Below, one piece after another: positions 55,235 through 63,561 of a stretch of DNA of 64,000 nt; the first letter of the stretch is position 1; each line of letters opens with the position of its first letter. The translations under genes and the position numbers were made by a program. Location of the stretch: NCBI GenBank assembly GCA_041907665.1, contig JAYRGW010000002.1, positions 62,001 through 126,000 on the forward strand, written 5' to 3'. The stretch is from JAAYUD01 sp041907665. GTDB taxonomy: Bacteria; Bacteroidota; Bacteroidia; Bacteroidales; Bacteroidaceae. The notes under the pieces were generated by a model that had not been told where the DNA came from, ran no database searches, and was given only the letters and a program-made list of their open reading frames with translations.

Positions 55235-56467
55235 ATGGTTCTTAACTACATTTGGATAGCTTTCTTTATTATCGCTTTTATAATTGCTCTAATCAGGCTA
55301 TTCTTTTTTGGTGACACACAAATTTTCACTGAAATAATCAACTCTACTTTCAGTTCTTCAAAGACTGCGTTCGAAGTATCTTTAGGACTCACAGGAGTAC
55401 TTTCACTCTGGTTGGGCATCATGAAAATTGGAGAAAGAAGCGGTTTGATAGCTGCCCTGTCCAGATGGTTAAGCCCTGTATTATGTCGCTTGTTCCCTGA
55501 AATTCCAAAGGGGCACCCTGTTATGGGCTCTATCTTTATGAATATTGCTGCCAATATGCTTGGGCTCGACAATGCGGCAACTCCTTTAGGGTTAAAAGCG
55601 ATGAAAGAGCTACAAGATTTGAATCCGAAAAAAGATACGGCAACAAATTCCATGATTATGTTTCTGGTAATCAACACTTCTGGACTGATGTTAGTACCTA
55701 TAAGCATTATGGTATATCGAGCTCAGATGGGTTCAACCCAGCCAACCGACGTTTTCATTCCTATATTACTCACAACAACAGTTTCTACGTTGGTAGGAAT
55801 CATAACTGTAAGCATATCGCAACATATCAATTTATTGAACAAAACGATGTTGACCTTCGGAGCCTCTGTCGCTTTGTTATTCAGTGGTTTGATTTATTTG
55901 TCCCTTTCTATATCCAAAGAATCAATGCAGACTTACTCTACATTGATTGCCAATATTATTCTTTTCTCAGTTATCATTACATTTATTCTTAATGGCTTAC
56001 GAAAGAAAATAAACGTATATAACGCATTCGTAGAAGGAGCAAAAGAAGGCTTTACTACAGCAGTGCGCATCATTCCCTACTTAGTAGCTTTCTTGGTAGG
56101 TATTGCCATTTTCCGTACATCTGGAGCATTAGATTATTTAATACAAGGCATCAAATATTTAATCGATTTGTGTGGCATCAACTCCAGCTTTGTAGGAGCA
56201 TTGCCTACGGGACTCATGAAAGCCCTAAGCGGTAGTGGTGCAAATGGGCTGATGATAGATGCTATGAAACAATACGGAGCCGATTCATTCGTTGGACGGT
56301 GCAGTTGTGTGATGAGAGGTTCCTCCGATACCACATTCTATATTCTTGCGGTTTATTTCGGTAGCGTAGGTATTTCTAAAACACGCAATGCAGTAACATG
56401 TGGATTAATAGTAGACTTTGCGGGTATTATAGCCGCCACAATTTTTAGTTACATCTTTTTCTCATAA
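55235..56467 (+). CDS. Spore maturation protein A/B-like membrane protein
   Basis: A 410-residue membrane protein made of SpmA-like (about residues 1-200) and SpmB-like (about 220-410) halves fused, each with a nucleoside-recognition (Gate) domain. Signature segments are GLTGVLSLWLGIMKIGERSG and MNIAANMLGLDNAATPLGLKAMKEL in the first half, and LPTGLMKALSGSGANG and RGSSDTTFYILAVYFGSVGI in the second. The role in non-sporulating bacteria is unknown; a transport function is assumed. The preceding open frame to 54872 is antisense to alkD and is ignored. Confidence 0.85.
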   Translation: MVLNYIWIAFFIIAFIIALIRLFFFGDTQIFTEIINSTFSSSKTAFEVSLGLTGVLSLWLGIMKIGERSGLIAALSRWLSPVLCRLFPEIPKGHPVMGSIFMNIAANMLGLDNAATPLGLKAMKELQDLNPKKDTATNSMIMFLVINTSGLMLVPISIMVYRAQMGSTQPTDVFIPILLTTTVSTLVGIITVSISQHINLLNKTMLTFGASVALLFSGLIYLSLSISKESMQTYSTLIANIILFSVIITFILNGLRKKINVYNAFVEGAKEGFTTAVRIIPYLVAFLVGIAIFRTSGALDYLIQGIKYLIDLCGINSSFVGALPTGLMKALSGSGANGLMIDAMKQYGADSFVGRCSCVMRGSSDTTFYILAVYFGSVGISKTRNAVTCGLIVDFAGIIAATIFSYIFFS

Positions 56468-56478
56468 TTATTTAACAG

Positions 56479-56892
56479 ATGGAAATACTATATTTATCAG
56501 AAGACATTGAGATGCCTGACATCAACCAAGACGAGACTACTACCTGGATTAAAAAAGTAGCAAATAATTATAATAAATATATTGGAGAAATATCATACAT
56601 ATTTTGCTCAGATAATAAAATTTTAGAAGTCAACAAAAAATACCTTCAACACGATTATTTCACTGATATTATCACTTTTGATTACTGTAAAGGCAACAGA
56701 CTTGCAGGAGATATATTTATAAGTCTTGATACCGTAAAAAGCAATTCAGAGAGCTTTCACACTCTCTACTCAGACGAACTAAACCGTACAATCATCCACG
56801 GCATCCTTCACCTTTGTGGAATTAATGACAAAGGCCCTGGAGAAAGAGAAATCATGGAAGCCGCAGAAAACAAAGCATTAAGAATACGCTAA
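56479..56892 (+). CDS. ybeY: rRNA maturation endonuclease YbeY
   Basis: A 137-residue UPF0054 protein, 11 bases after the spmAB-like gene. The internal YLQHDYFTDIITFDY and the metal motif are visible, but the latter reads HGILHLCGINDKGPGE. The first two zinc-binding His of HGxxHLxGxDH are present while the third is replaced by Lys. From memory other Bacteroidota YbeY also lack the canonical third His, so function in 16S rRNA 3' processing is still likely. Confidence 0.88.
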   Translation: MEILYLSEDIEMPDINQDETTTWIKKVANNYNKYIGEISYIFCSDNKILEVNKKYLQHDYFTDIITFDYCKGNRLAGDIFISLDTVKSNSESFHTLYSDELNRTIIHGILHLCGINDKGPGEREIMEAAENKALRIR

Positions 56893-57029
56893 TTTCTTTT
56901 GCAAAAAAGGGGCAACCCTATTACCCGACAGATAAATAAAAATTTCCTTACGATATATAGTGGAGTATATTTAATATATTGGTTAGCCAAATAAACTAAT
57001 CAGCAATATTCATGTTAAACACTAAGCTA

Positions 57030-57191
57030 TACCTTTGCAAAAAGGCCAGACTGATTGAAGTTTTGGATATAATCTCCCGCGCAATTCGACAATGCCTATA
57101 TCCAAATCTTTCTGCTTTAAAATGCGTAAACAGGAATAACTGAGACTGAATAAAATCAATTTGAAATGATATCTCTGCAAGAAATATCATT
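57030..57191 (+). ncRNA. Speculative small transcript
   Basis: TACCTTTG (57030-57037) is an exact -7 match and is not followed by an open frame. About 130 bases later GAAATGATAT pairs with ATATCATTTC (about 57163-57191) and is followed by a mildly T-rich stretch. The layout could be an unannotated small RNA; no -33 box and no known family. Confidence 0.15.
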
Positions 57192-57352
57192 TCAAATCTT
57201 TGTCACTTCCGCATGACACCATTACGCGCTATGCCACAACAGGTTAACGATGTACCGTATACAACGCCAGCGAAAAATGGTCCCGAAATCGACTTGAGAG
57301 CATACTGTAGGAACGTTATTTCCAGCTGACCTTTATTTAGAATGAGTCTAAA
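57188..57352 (-). repeat. 165-base dispersed repeat, copy E2
   Basis: Reverse-orientation partner of 34160-34324, alignable without gaps. On the minus strand it has an open frame ending about 14 bases from the edge (..FFAGVVYGTSLTCC..), but copy E1 has an in-frame stop, so coding is doubtful. Confidence 0.75.
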
Positions 57353-57610
57353 TGGCCGTTTAGAAGCATCTTATGGGTCGATTCATGCACAAATAGGAAT
57401 GTTCCAATCGTTTTGATAAATACTTCATTTACGACAACTACTTTTATCTACCTATATCACATCGATATCTTTTCAAGTCTCTTTCATACTTTCTCGAAGG
57501 CTATAGTTAGTATGTCCGATAATCTTTTTCTCCACTTACCCTATCCCCGACTCTTACTATAAGTTTGTTTTGATGCATTAACAACTTTCAGTTCACAATT
57601 ATGAACTGAA

Positions 57611-57701
57611 ATTGTCGTATGTTAGTTTTTTCGATGACATCCTTAAGTTTTTCTGAAAACGTATGGACGAAAATATTTTTAGGGGCATACGTCGTTTTCA
57701 G
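57611..57701 (-). repeat. Satellite motif R1, copy D
   Basis: ATTGTCGTATGTTAGTTTTT, then CGATGACATCCTTAAGTTTT, AACGTATGGACGAAAATATT and GGGGCATACGTCGTTTTCAG. It is the only copy without an adjacent palindromic element. Confidence 0.75.
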
Positions 57702-57744
57702 AACTAAATTCAGAATAAAAACATTAATAAAATAATGCATTTCA

Positions 57745-57788
57745 GCAAAGTTATGTATAGCAACATAGGCTCTTTTTCATAACTTTGC
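57745..57788. promoter_or_regulatory. mnmG promoter within an 11-bp inverted repeat
   Basis: GCAAAGTTATG (57745-57755) and CATAACTTTGC (57778-57788) are perfect inverted copies. The plus-strand TAACTTTG (57780-57787) is an exact -7 element for mnmG, 32 bases before the ATG. The mirrored TAACTTTG (57753-57746) would fire leftward into the repeat island. Confidence 0.5.
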
Positions 57789-57819
57789 AACAGCTAAGAA
57801 ACATAGAAAACAAATTTAA

Positions 57820-59694
57820 ATGGATTTTAATTACGATGTAATTGTTATTGGTGGCGGACATGCTGGCTGTGAGGCAGCCACCGCAGCCGCCAATATGGGT
57901 TCAAAGACTTGTCTTATCACAATGGACATGAACAAAGTGGGGCAAATGAGTTGCAATCCTGCAGTAGGAGGTATTGCTAAGGGACAGATCGTACGAGAAA
58001 TAGATGCTTTGGGAGGCAATATGGGAATCGTGACAGACAAGACATCCATACAATTTCGAATACTCAACCGTTCCAAGGGGCCTGCTATGTGGAGTCCCCG
58101 AGCTCAATGTGATAGAAACAAATTTATATGGGCATGGCGTGAAATACTAGAAAACACACCAAATCTAAATATATGGCAAGATACCGTACGCGAAATCATT
58201 GTAGAAAGCGGCACTATTACTGGAGTGATTACTTGCTGGAACGTGACAATGAAAGCAAAATGCGTCATTCTAACAGCCGGCACATTCCTAAATGGACTAA
58301 TGCATATAGGACGAAATAAGTTTCCAGGAGGAAGGGCTTCAGAGCCGTCATCATATAAATTAACCGAATCCATCAACTCGTACGGAATTAAATCAGGCAG
58401 AATGAAGACCGGAACTCCTGTTCGAATTGATGGAAGAAGCGTGCATTTCGAAGAGATGGAAGAACAAAAAGGAGAAGATGATTTTCATCACTTTTCTTTT
58501 ATCCCACAAGAGAAACGGCAACTACCGCAGCGCCCCTGCTGGACATGCTTCACTAATGACAAAGTTCATGAGATATTACGTTCTGGACTGAACGATTCTC
58601 CCCTATTCAACGGACAAATAAAAAGCATCGGCCCACGTTATTGTCCAAGCATTGAAACGAAACTTTTCACATTTCCAGACAAAAACCAGCATCAACTATT
58701 TCTTGAGCCCGAAGGAAGTACAACGAACGAGCTTTATTTAAATGGGTTCTCTTCTTCTTTGCCAATGGAAATACAAATCAAAGCGCTTAGAGAGATCCCA
58801 GCCTTCAAAGACTTGATTATATACCGTCCTGGATATGCTATAGAATATGATTATTTTGATCCGACACAATTAAAACATAACTTAGAGTCGAAGATTATTA
58901 AAAATTTATTTTTTGCAGGACAGGTAAATGGAACGACTGGATACGAAGAAGCCGGAGGACAAGGAATCATCGCAGGAATTAATGCCCACATCAATTGCCA
59001 CGGAGGTAACCCCTTTGTTTTAGGAAGAGATGAAGCATATATCGGCGTTCTCATCGACGACCTCGTGACAAAAGGAGTCGATGAACCCTACCGTATGTTC
59101 ACTTCAAGGGCAGAATATCGCATACTATTAAGAATGGATGATGCAGATATTAGACTAACATCAAAAGGATATGACTTAGGATTAGCCAGCAAAGAGCGTT
59201 ATTCGTTGCTAGAATCAAAAGCCTATGAAATCAATAGAATAATCGATTTCTCCAAGAATTATTCAGTAAAGCCAATAGCAATAAACAGCTGGCTCGAAGA
59301 TATCGGCACTACTCCCCTTCGGCATGGTTGCAAACTTATCGATTTAATCAATCGTCCGCAAATAAGTTTAGCAAACATCGCAGAAGAGATAATTGAATTC
59401 AACGAAATTCTTTCGTCAATTACAGATAGGAAAGAAGAAATTATTGAGGCTGCTGAAATAAAAATAAAATATCAAGGATATATCGAAAGGGAGAAAATAA
59501 TAGCCGATAAAATGGTTCGATTAGAAAATATTAAAATAAAAGGCAGATTTGATTATAGTTCAATACAATCTCTTTCGACCGAGGCAAGACAGAAATTGAT
59601 TCGGATTGATCCAGAGACAATAGCTCAAGCAAGTCGAATCCCGGGAGTTTCTCCCAGCGATATTAATGTTCTTTTAGTTATGGCACAACAATAA
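57820..59694 (+). CDS. mnmG: tRNA uridine-5-carboxymethylaminomethyl modification enzyme MnmG
   Basis: A 624-residue FAD enzyme (GidA) that, with MnmE, modifies U34 of certain tRNAs. The FAD site is VIVIGGGHAGCEAATAAA at the N-terminus, followed by MSCNPAVGGIAKGQIVREIDALGG, LTAGTFLNGLMHIG and SRPGYAIEYDYFDP-like text (YRPGYAIEYDYFDP). EEAGGQGIIAGINA and a helical C-terminal domain ending SRIPGVSPSDINVLLVMA complete it. It starts a rightward group with uvrC and is classically origin-proximal. Confidence 0.96.
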   Translation: MDFNYDVIVIGGGHAGCEAATAAANMGSKTCLITMDMNKVGQMSCNPAVGGIAKGQIVREIDALGGNMGIVTDKTSIQFRILNRSKGPAMWSPRAQCDRNKFIWAWREILENTPNLNIWQDTVREIIVESGTITGVITCWNVTMKAKCVILTAGTFLNGLMHIGRNKFPGGRASEPSSYKLTESINSYGIKSGRMKTGTPVRIDGRSVHFEEMEEQKGEDDFHHFSFIPQEKRQLPQRPCWTCFTNDKVHEILRSGLNDSPLFNGQIKSIGPRYCPSIETKLFTFPDKNQHQLFLEPEGSTTNELYLNGFSSSLPMEIQIKALREIPAFKDLIIYRPGYAIEYDYFDPTQLKHNLESKIIKNLFFAGQVNGTTGYEEAGGQGIIAGINAHINCHGGNPFVLGRDEAYIGVLIDDLVTKGVDEPYRMFTSRAEYRILLRMDDADIRLTSKGYDLGLASKERYSLLESKAYEINRIIDFSKNYSVKPIAINSWLEDIGTTPLRHGCKLIDLINRPQISLANIAEEIIEFNEILSSITDRKEEIIEAAEIKIKYQGYIEREKIIADKMVRLENIKIKGRFDYSSIQSLSTEARQKLIRIDPETIAQASRIPGVSPSDINVLLVMAQQ

Positions 59695-59703
59695 GCACCC
59701 CCA

Positions 59704-59719
59704 GGTTTCACGTGAAACA
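59704..59719. promoter_or_regulatory. parS: parS-like centromere site (ParB binding)
   Basis: GGTTTCACGTGAAACA at 59704-59719 matches the bacterial parS consensus TGTTTCACGTGAAACA at 15 of 16 positions, with the palindromic core TTTCACGTGAAA intact. It lies 9 bases after the mnmG stop. ParB binds such sites near the chromosome origin for segregation (established in other bacteria). Confidence 0.75.
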
Positions 59720-59870
59720 AAGCATTTATTAAACGATAGTCAATTAAATGAGAATGAGCAAGAAAGATCTATATAGAAAAGACAAAAGATCATTAAAGTA
59801 AGACTTTAATAGCGATATACGAATTATAAAATATTAGAAAAACAGTTGATTCAATCAAAGGCTTCCTAAC

Positions 59871-61703
59871 ATGAAAAAGGAGAAAACGACAGATAGGATG
59901 AATGAATACTTAAGGGGGATCGTAATGAACCTACCCGAAGGCCCTGGAGTATATCAATATCTAGATGAAAAAGGAATCATTATCTATGTAGGGAAAGCAA
60001 AGAACCTGAAGAGGAGAGTATATTCTTACTTTAGCAAAGAGCATGATTCATTTAAGACCAAGTTGTTAGTTTCTAAAATCGTAGATATACGATATATCGT
60101 CGTAAATACAGAAGAAGATGCACTGCTTTTAGAAAACAATTTAATAAAGAAATACAAACCTCACTACAATGTACTACTCAAAGACGATAAAACATATCCT
60201 TCGCTTTGCATCACCAATGAAGCATTCTCAAAAGTAATAAAAACAAGGCAAATCATTAAAAATAGAGGGACCTACTATGGCCCATACAGCAATGTAGGGA
60301 TGATGTATGTATTACTTGATTTGATAAAACATTTATATCCACTCAGGACATGTAATCTCAATCTTACTAAAGAGAACATCCAAAAGGGGAAATTTAAAGT
60401 TTGTTTGGAGTACCATATAGGTAATTGCAAAGGACCTTGTGTAGGTAAACAAAGCATTGAAGACTATAGTAAAAACATTGAAGAGATTCAAAGGATCTTA
60501 GGAGGAGAAGTACAAGAAATATCAAAAGAAATCTACGAGGAGATGAAAAGATTCTCTATAGAGTTAAGGTTTGAAGAAGCTGAAATTTTAAAGAGAAGGT
60601 ATCTTCTTTTAGAAAAATATCGAAGCAAATCTGAAATAGTAAATCCTTCATTACATAATATAGATGTATTCTCCATAGAAGAGAATGGCAACAAATCAGC
60701 TTTCATAAACTATCTGCACATAACAAAAGGTGCCATCACTCAGGCTTTTACTTTTGAATATCAGAAAAAACTAAATGAAAGCAAAGAAGAGTTGCTTGCT
60801 CTAGGCATAGTAGAGATGAGAGAACGGTATAAAAGTCAAGCTGAAGAGATAATAATTCCCTTTCCAATAGATTTAGAATTAAAAGATATAGTCCAAAGCA
60901 TACCTCAAAGAGGCGATAAGAAAAAATTGCTGGAATTATCTTTGATGAATGTAAAACAATACAAATTAGATAGACTAAAGCAAGCAGAAAAATTAAATCC
61001 TGAACAAAGAGGTGTCAGATTAATGAAAGAAATTCAAGCTTTGCTCCATCTCGACAAATTGCCCATACGAATAGAAAGCTTTGATAATTCTAATATCCAA
61101 GGAAGCGATGCAGTTGCAGCCTGCATTGTCTTTGAAAAGCTAAAGCCCTGTAAAAAAGAATATAGAAAATACAATATAAAGACTGTTATAGGCGCTGATG
61201 ATTATGCTTCAATGGCTGAAGTAGTAAGAAGAAGATATAGCAGACTAAAAGAAGAAAACAGTTCCTTGCCAGATCTAATTATTACAGATGGAGGTGCAGG
61301 ACAAATGGAAATTGTAAGAAAAGTAGTAGAAGATGAATTAAATCTGAGAATCCCGATAGCAGGATTAGCAAAAGATGGAAGACACAGAACCTCAAAGCTA
61401 TTATTCGGTTTTCCTCCGGCAACAATCGGACTAAAACAAAACGGAGCTATGTTCAAATTAATGGAAAGGATTCAAAATGAAGTCCACCGATTTGCTATTA
61501 CATTCCACAGAGATAAGCGTAGCAAACACCAAATAGTTTCTGCCTTGGACGATATAAAAGGAATAGGAGAAAAGACTAAAAGCATACTTCTGAGACAATA
61601 CAAAAGTGTAAATAGAATCAAAAATGCAGAAGAAAAAGAGCTTATAAAACTAATTGGAAGTGCAAAAGCCAAAATTATAAAAGAACAATTGAAAGGTGAA
61701 TAG
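59871..61703 (+). CDS. uvrC: UvrABC system protein C
   Basis: A 610-residue excision nuclease subunit. The N-terminal GIY-YIG domain has GPGVYQYLDEKGIIIYVGKAKNLKRRV. A cysteine-rich patch (CLEYHIGNCKGPC) follows near residue 180, then the UvrB-binding UVR motif near 205-240. The C-terminal RNase H-like nuclease has IESFDNSNIQGSDAVAACIVF and DLIITDGGAGQ, and a helix-hairpin-helix pair is at the end (LDDIKGIGEKTKSILL). It incises damaged DNA with UvrB. An ATG nine codons in (MNEYLRG) is an alternative start. Confidence 0.96.
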   Translation: MKKEKTTDRMNEYLRGIVMNLPEGPGVYQYLDEKGIIIYVGKAKNLKRRVYSYFSKEHDSFKTKLLVSKIVDIRYIVVNTEEDALLLENNLIKKYKPHYNVLLKDDKTYPSLCITNEAFSKVIKTRQIIKNRGTYYGPYSNVGMMYVLLDLIKHLYPLRTCNLNLTKENIQKGKFKVCLEYHIGNCKGPCVGKQSIEDYSKNIEEIQRILGGEVQEISKEIYEEMKRFSIELRFEEAEILKRRYLLLEKYRSKSEIVNPSLHNIDVFSIEENGNKSAFINYLHITKGAITQAFTFEYQKKLNESKEELLALGIVEMRERYKSQAEEIIIPFPIDLELKDIVQSIPQRGDKKKLLELSLMNVKQYKLDRLKQAEKLNPEQRGVRLMKEIQALLHLDKLPIRIESFDNSNIQGSDAVAACIVFEKLKPCKKEYRKYNIKTVIGADDYASMAEVVRRRYSRLKEENSSLPDLIITDGGAGQMEIVRKVVEDELNLRIPIAGLAKDGRHRTSKLLFGFPPATIGLKQNGAMFKLMERIQNEVHRFAITFHRDKRSKHQIVSALDDIKGIGEKTKSILLRQYKSVNRIKNAEEKELIKLIGSAKAKIIKEQLKGE

Positions 61704-61707
61704 AAAG

Positions 61708-61738
61708 TTTGCCATTCAAACAATGTTTATTATCTTTG
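61708..61738 (+). promoter_or_regulatory. Promoter of dtd-mazG-deoC
   Basis: TTTG (61708-61711), exactly 19 bases, TATCTTTG (61731-61738): a full match to the Bacteroidota -33/-7 promoter, the best in the window. The expected start gives a leader of about 25 bases before dtd. Confidence 0.75.
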
Positions 61739-61769
61739 TTTTCTAGTTTAAATAAAAGAAAAAACGAAA

Positions 61770-62222
61770 ATGCGGCTAGTTATACAAAGAGTGACACAAG
61801 CGTCTGTTACTATTAATGAAATAGTAAAATCGGAAATAAAGAAGGGTCTCCTCATATTCGTAGGCATTGAAAATAGCGATGGTGCAGATGATATTGAGTG
61901 GCTCTGCAAAAAAGTCATCAATCTCCGTATTTTTGATGATAATGAAGGAATAATGAATAAATCCGTATTGGATATAGGAGGGGATATTCTGATCATAAGC
62001 CAGTTCACACTTCATGCATCAACAAAAAAGGGAAATAGACCATCTTATATCAGAGCAGCTAAAGGAGATATTTCACAACCACTTTATAACCTATTTTGTA
62101 AAGAGCTGAGCAAGGAATTAGGAAAACAGATCGGTACAGGAGAATTTGGTGCAGATATGAAAGTGAGACTACTAAACGATGGTCCGGTAACGATATTAAT
62201 GGACACTAAAAACAAAGAATAG
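61770..62222 (+). CDS. dtd: D-aminoacyl-tRNA deacylase
   Basis: A 150-residue DTD protein that hydrolyses D-amino acids from mischarged tRNA. It starts MRLVIQRVTQASV, carries the SQFTLHASTKKGNRPSYIRAA block (SQFTL and the cross-subunit GxRP motif) and ends GEFGADMKVRLLNDGPVTI. It reads directly into mazG, whose ATG follows its stop codon with no gap. Confidence 0.95.
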   Translation: MRLVIQRVTQASVTINEIVKSEIKKGLLIFVGIENSDGADDIEWLCKKVINLRIFDDNEGIMNKSVLDIGGDILIISQFTLHASTKKGNRPSYIRAAKGDISQPLYNLFCKELSKELGKQIGTGEFGADMKVRLLNDGPVTILMDTKNKE

Positions 62223-62546
62223 ATGACAATAAAAGAAGCACAAAATACTGTAGATGAATGGATTAATAATTACGGAGTACGCTATTTTAATGAACTTACC
62301 AATATGACGATATTGACCGAAGAAGTAGGAGAAATGGCCCGCGTAATGGCTCGTAAATATGGCGAACAATCTTTCAAAAAAGGTGAAAAAGATAATCTTG
62401 AAGAAGAAATCGCCGATGTGTTTTGGGTTCTGATCTGTATTGCCAACCAAACGGGAATTGATCTGACCGAAGCATTACAGAAAAGCATAGAGAAAAAGAC
62501 AACTAGAGACAAGGAAAGACATATAAACAACAATAAATTAAAATAA
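62223..62546 (+). CDS. MazG-like nucleotide pyrophosphohydrolase
   Basis: A 107-residue single-domain MazG-type enzyme. The metal-binding helices are TEEVGEMARVMARKYGEQ near residue 29 and EEEIADVFWVLICIANQTG near 61, giving the ExxE...ExxD arrangement. It hydrolyses nucleoside triphosphates to monophosphates and pyrophosphate, probably as a house-cleaning enzyme. It abuts dtd and precedes deoC by a single base, so one transcript is expected. Confidence 0.9.
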   Translation: MTIKEAQNTVDEWINNYGVRYFNELTNMTILTEEVGEMARVMARKYGEQSFKKGEKDNLEEEIADVFWVLICIANQTGIDLTEALQKSIEKKTTRDKERHINNNKLK

Positions 62547-62547
62547 G

Positions 62548-63450
62548 ATGGAAGATAACCACGCAACAAAAAGTAAATATGAAGCAGTGCTTGCCAAGTA
62601 CAATACCACTGTAAACGATGAAGAAGTTGCAAAGAAAGTAGCAGAAATCATAGAGAAAGAAGTCTCTAAAAATGATACAAAAGAAATTAAAAAGCTCCTC
62701 TTCAGTTGCATTGATCTCACAACATTAAGGTGCGAAGACAATGATAAAAGTGTGATGGAATTTGTAGAAAAGGTGAACAAATTTGATAACGATTATGCAG
62801 ACCTTGACAATGTAGCTTCTATTTGTGTATATCCCAATTTCGCTGAAATCGTAAAAGACACATTAGAAGTTGACAACGTTGGAATAACATGTGTTGCAGG
62901 AAGTTTCCCCTCGTCACAAACATTTATTGAAGTAAAAATTGCAGAGGTTGCAATGGCCATCATGAATGGTGCCGACGAAATAGATATCGTATTGCCCGTA
63001 GGCAAGTTCTTATGCAAAGACTATGAAGGAATAAGTGATGAAATTGGAGAGATTAAAGAATCGTGCAAACAGCATACGCTAAAAGTTATTCTCGAAACCG
63101 GCGCACTAAAAACAGGCACTAACATTAAGAAAGCCTCTATCCTATCGATGTATAGCGGTGCGGATTTTATCAAAACATCAACAGGCAAACAACAACCGGC
63201 AGCCACTCCCGAGGCAGCATACGTAATGTGTACAACCATTAAAGAATACTATGAAAAGACAGGGCGAAAGATCGGATTTAAACCAGCAGGAGGTATCAAT
63301 ACCGTAAAAGATGCCCTCACTTATTACACCATTGTAAAAAACATATTAGGTGATGAATGGCTTAACAACAAGCTCTTTAGATTAGGCACAAGCAGACTTG
63401 CAAACTTGCTGCTTTCTGAAATAGAAGGAGAGGAAATCAAATTCTTCTAA
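62548..63450 (+). CDS. deoC: Deoxyribose-phosphate aldolase
   Basis: A 300-residue class I aldolase cleaving 2-deoxyribose-5-phosphate to acetaldehyde and glyceraldehyde-3-phosphate. The Schiff-base lysine is in DFIKTSTGK near residue 210, with the supporting VCVYPNF-like ICVYPNFAEIV, GADEIDIVLPVGKF and GRKIGFKPAGGI (second lysine). Last gene of the dtd-mazG-deoC group, followed by a long inverted repeat. Confidence 0.95.
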   Translation: MEDNHATKSKYEAVLAKYNTTVNDEEVAKKVAEIIEKEVSKNDTKEIKKLLFSCIDLTTLRCEDNDKSVMEFVEKVNKFDNDYADLDNVASICVYPNFAEIVKDTLEVDNVGITCVAGSFPSSQTFIEVKIAEVAMAIMNGADEIDIVLPVGKFLCKDYEGISDEIGEIKESCKQHTLKVILETGALKTGTNIKKASILSMYSGADFIKTSTGKQQPAATPEAAYVMCTTIKEYYEKTGRKIGFKPAGGINTVKDALTYYTIVKNILGDEWLNNKLFRLGTSRLANLLLSEIEGEEIKFF

Positions 63451-63470
63451 CAAAGAAAATACTGATAAAA

Positions 63471-63550
63471 GCATATCAAAAGCTTCAGAGGCATAGCCTA
63501 TCCTATGATTAAGCAATAGCAAACATTATAGATGCAGGCTTTTGATATGC
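63471..63550. terminator. Bidirectional terminator deoC / polyprenyl synthase
   Basis: A perfect 13-bp inverted repeat, GCATATCAAAAGC (63471-63483) and GCTTTTGATATGC (63538-63550), encloses 54 bases with a smaller hairpin (CATAG..CTATG). It sits between two convergent genes. Confidence 0.5.
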
Positions 63551-63561
63551 TTTCAAAAAGG

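Larger units (their letters stand above)
56893..57777. other. Gene-free island 5 (0.9 kb)
   Basis: Between ybeY and mnmG. It holds a promoter-like TACCTTTG at 57030-57037, a hairpin near 57163-57191, the 165-base repeat copy E2 (57188-57352), satellite motif copy D (57611-57701) and the mnmG promoter. A 64-codon open frame on the minus strand (56996-57190) has no family resemblance. Nothing recognisable is seen in 57353-57610. Confidence 0.75.

Noticed and set aside
56996..57190. 64-codon minus-strand open frame in island 5
   Set aside because: It begins inside a hairpin and has no family resemblance or promoter. An orphan plus-strand -7 element in the same stretch makes it less likely still.
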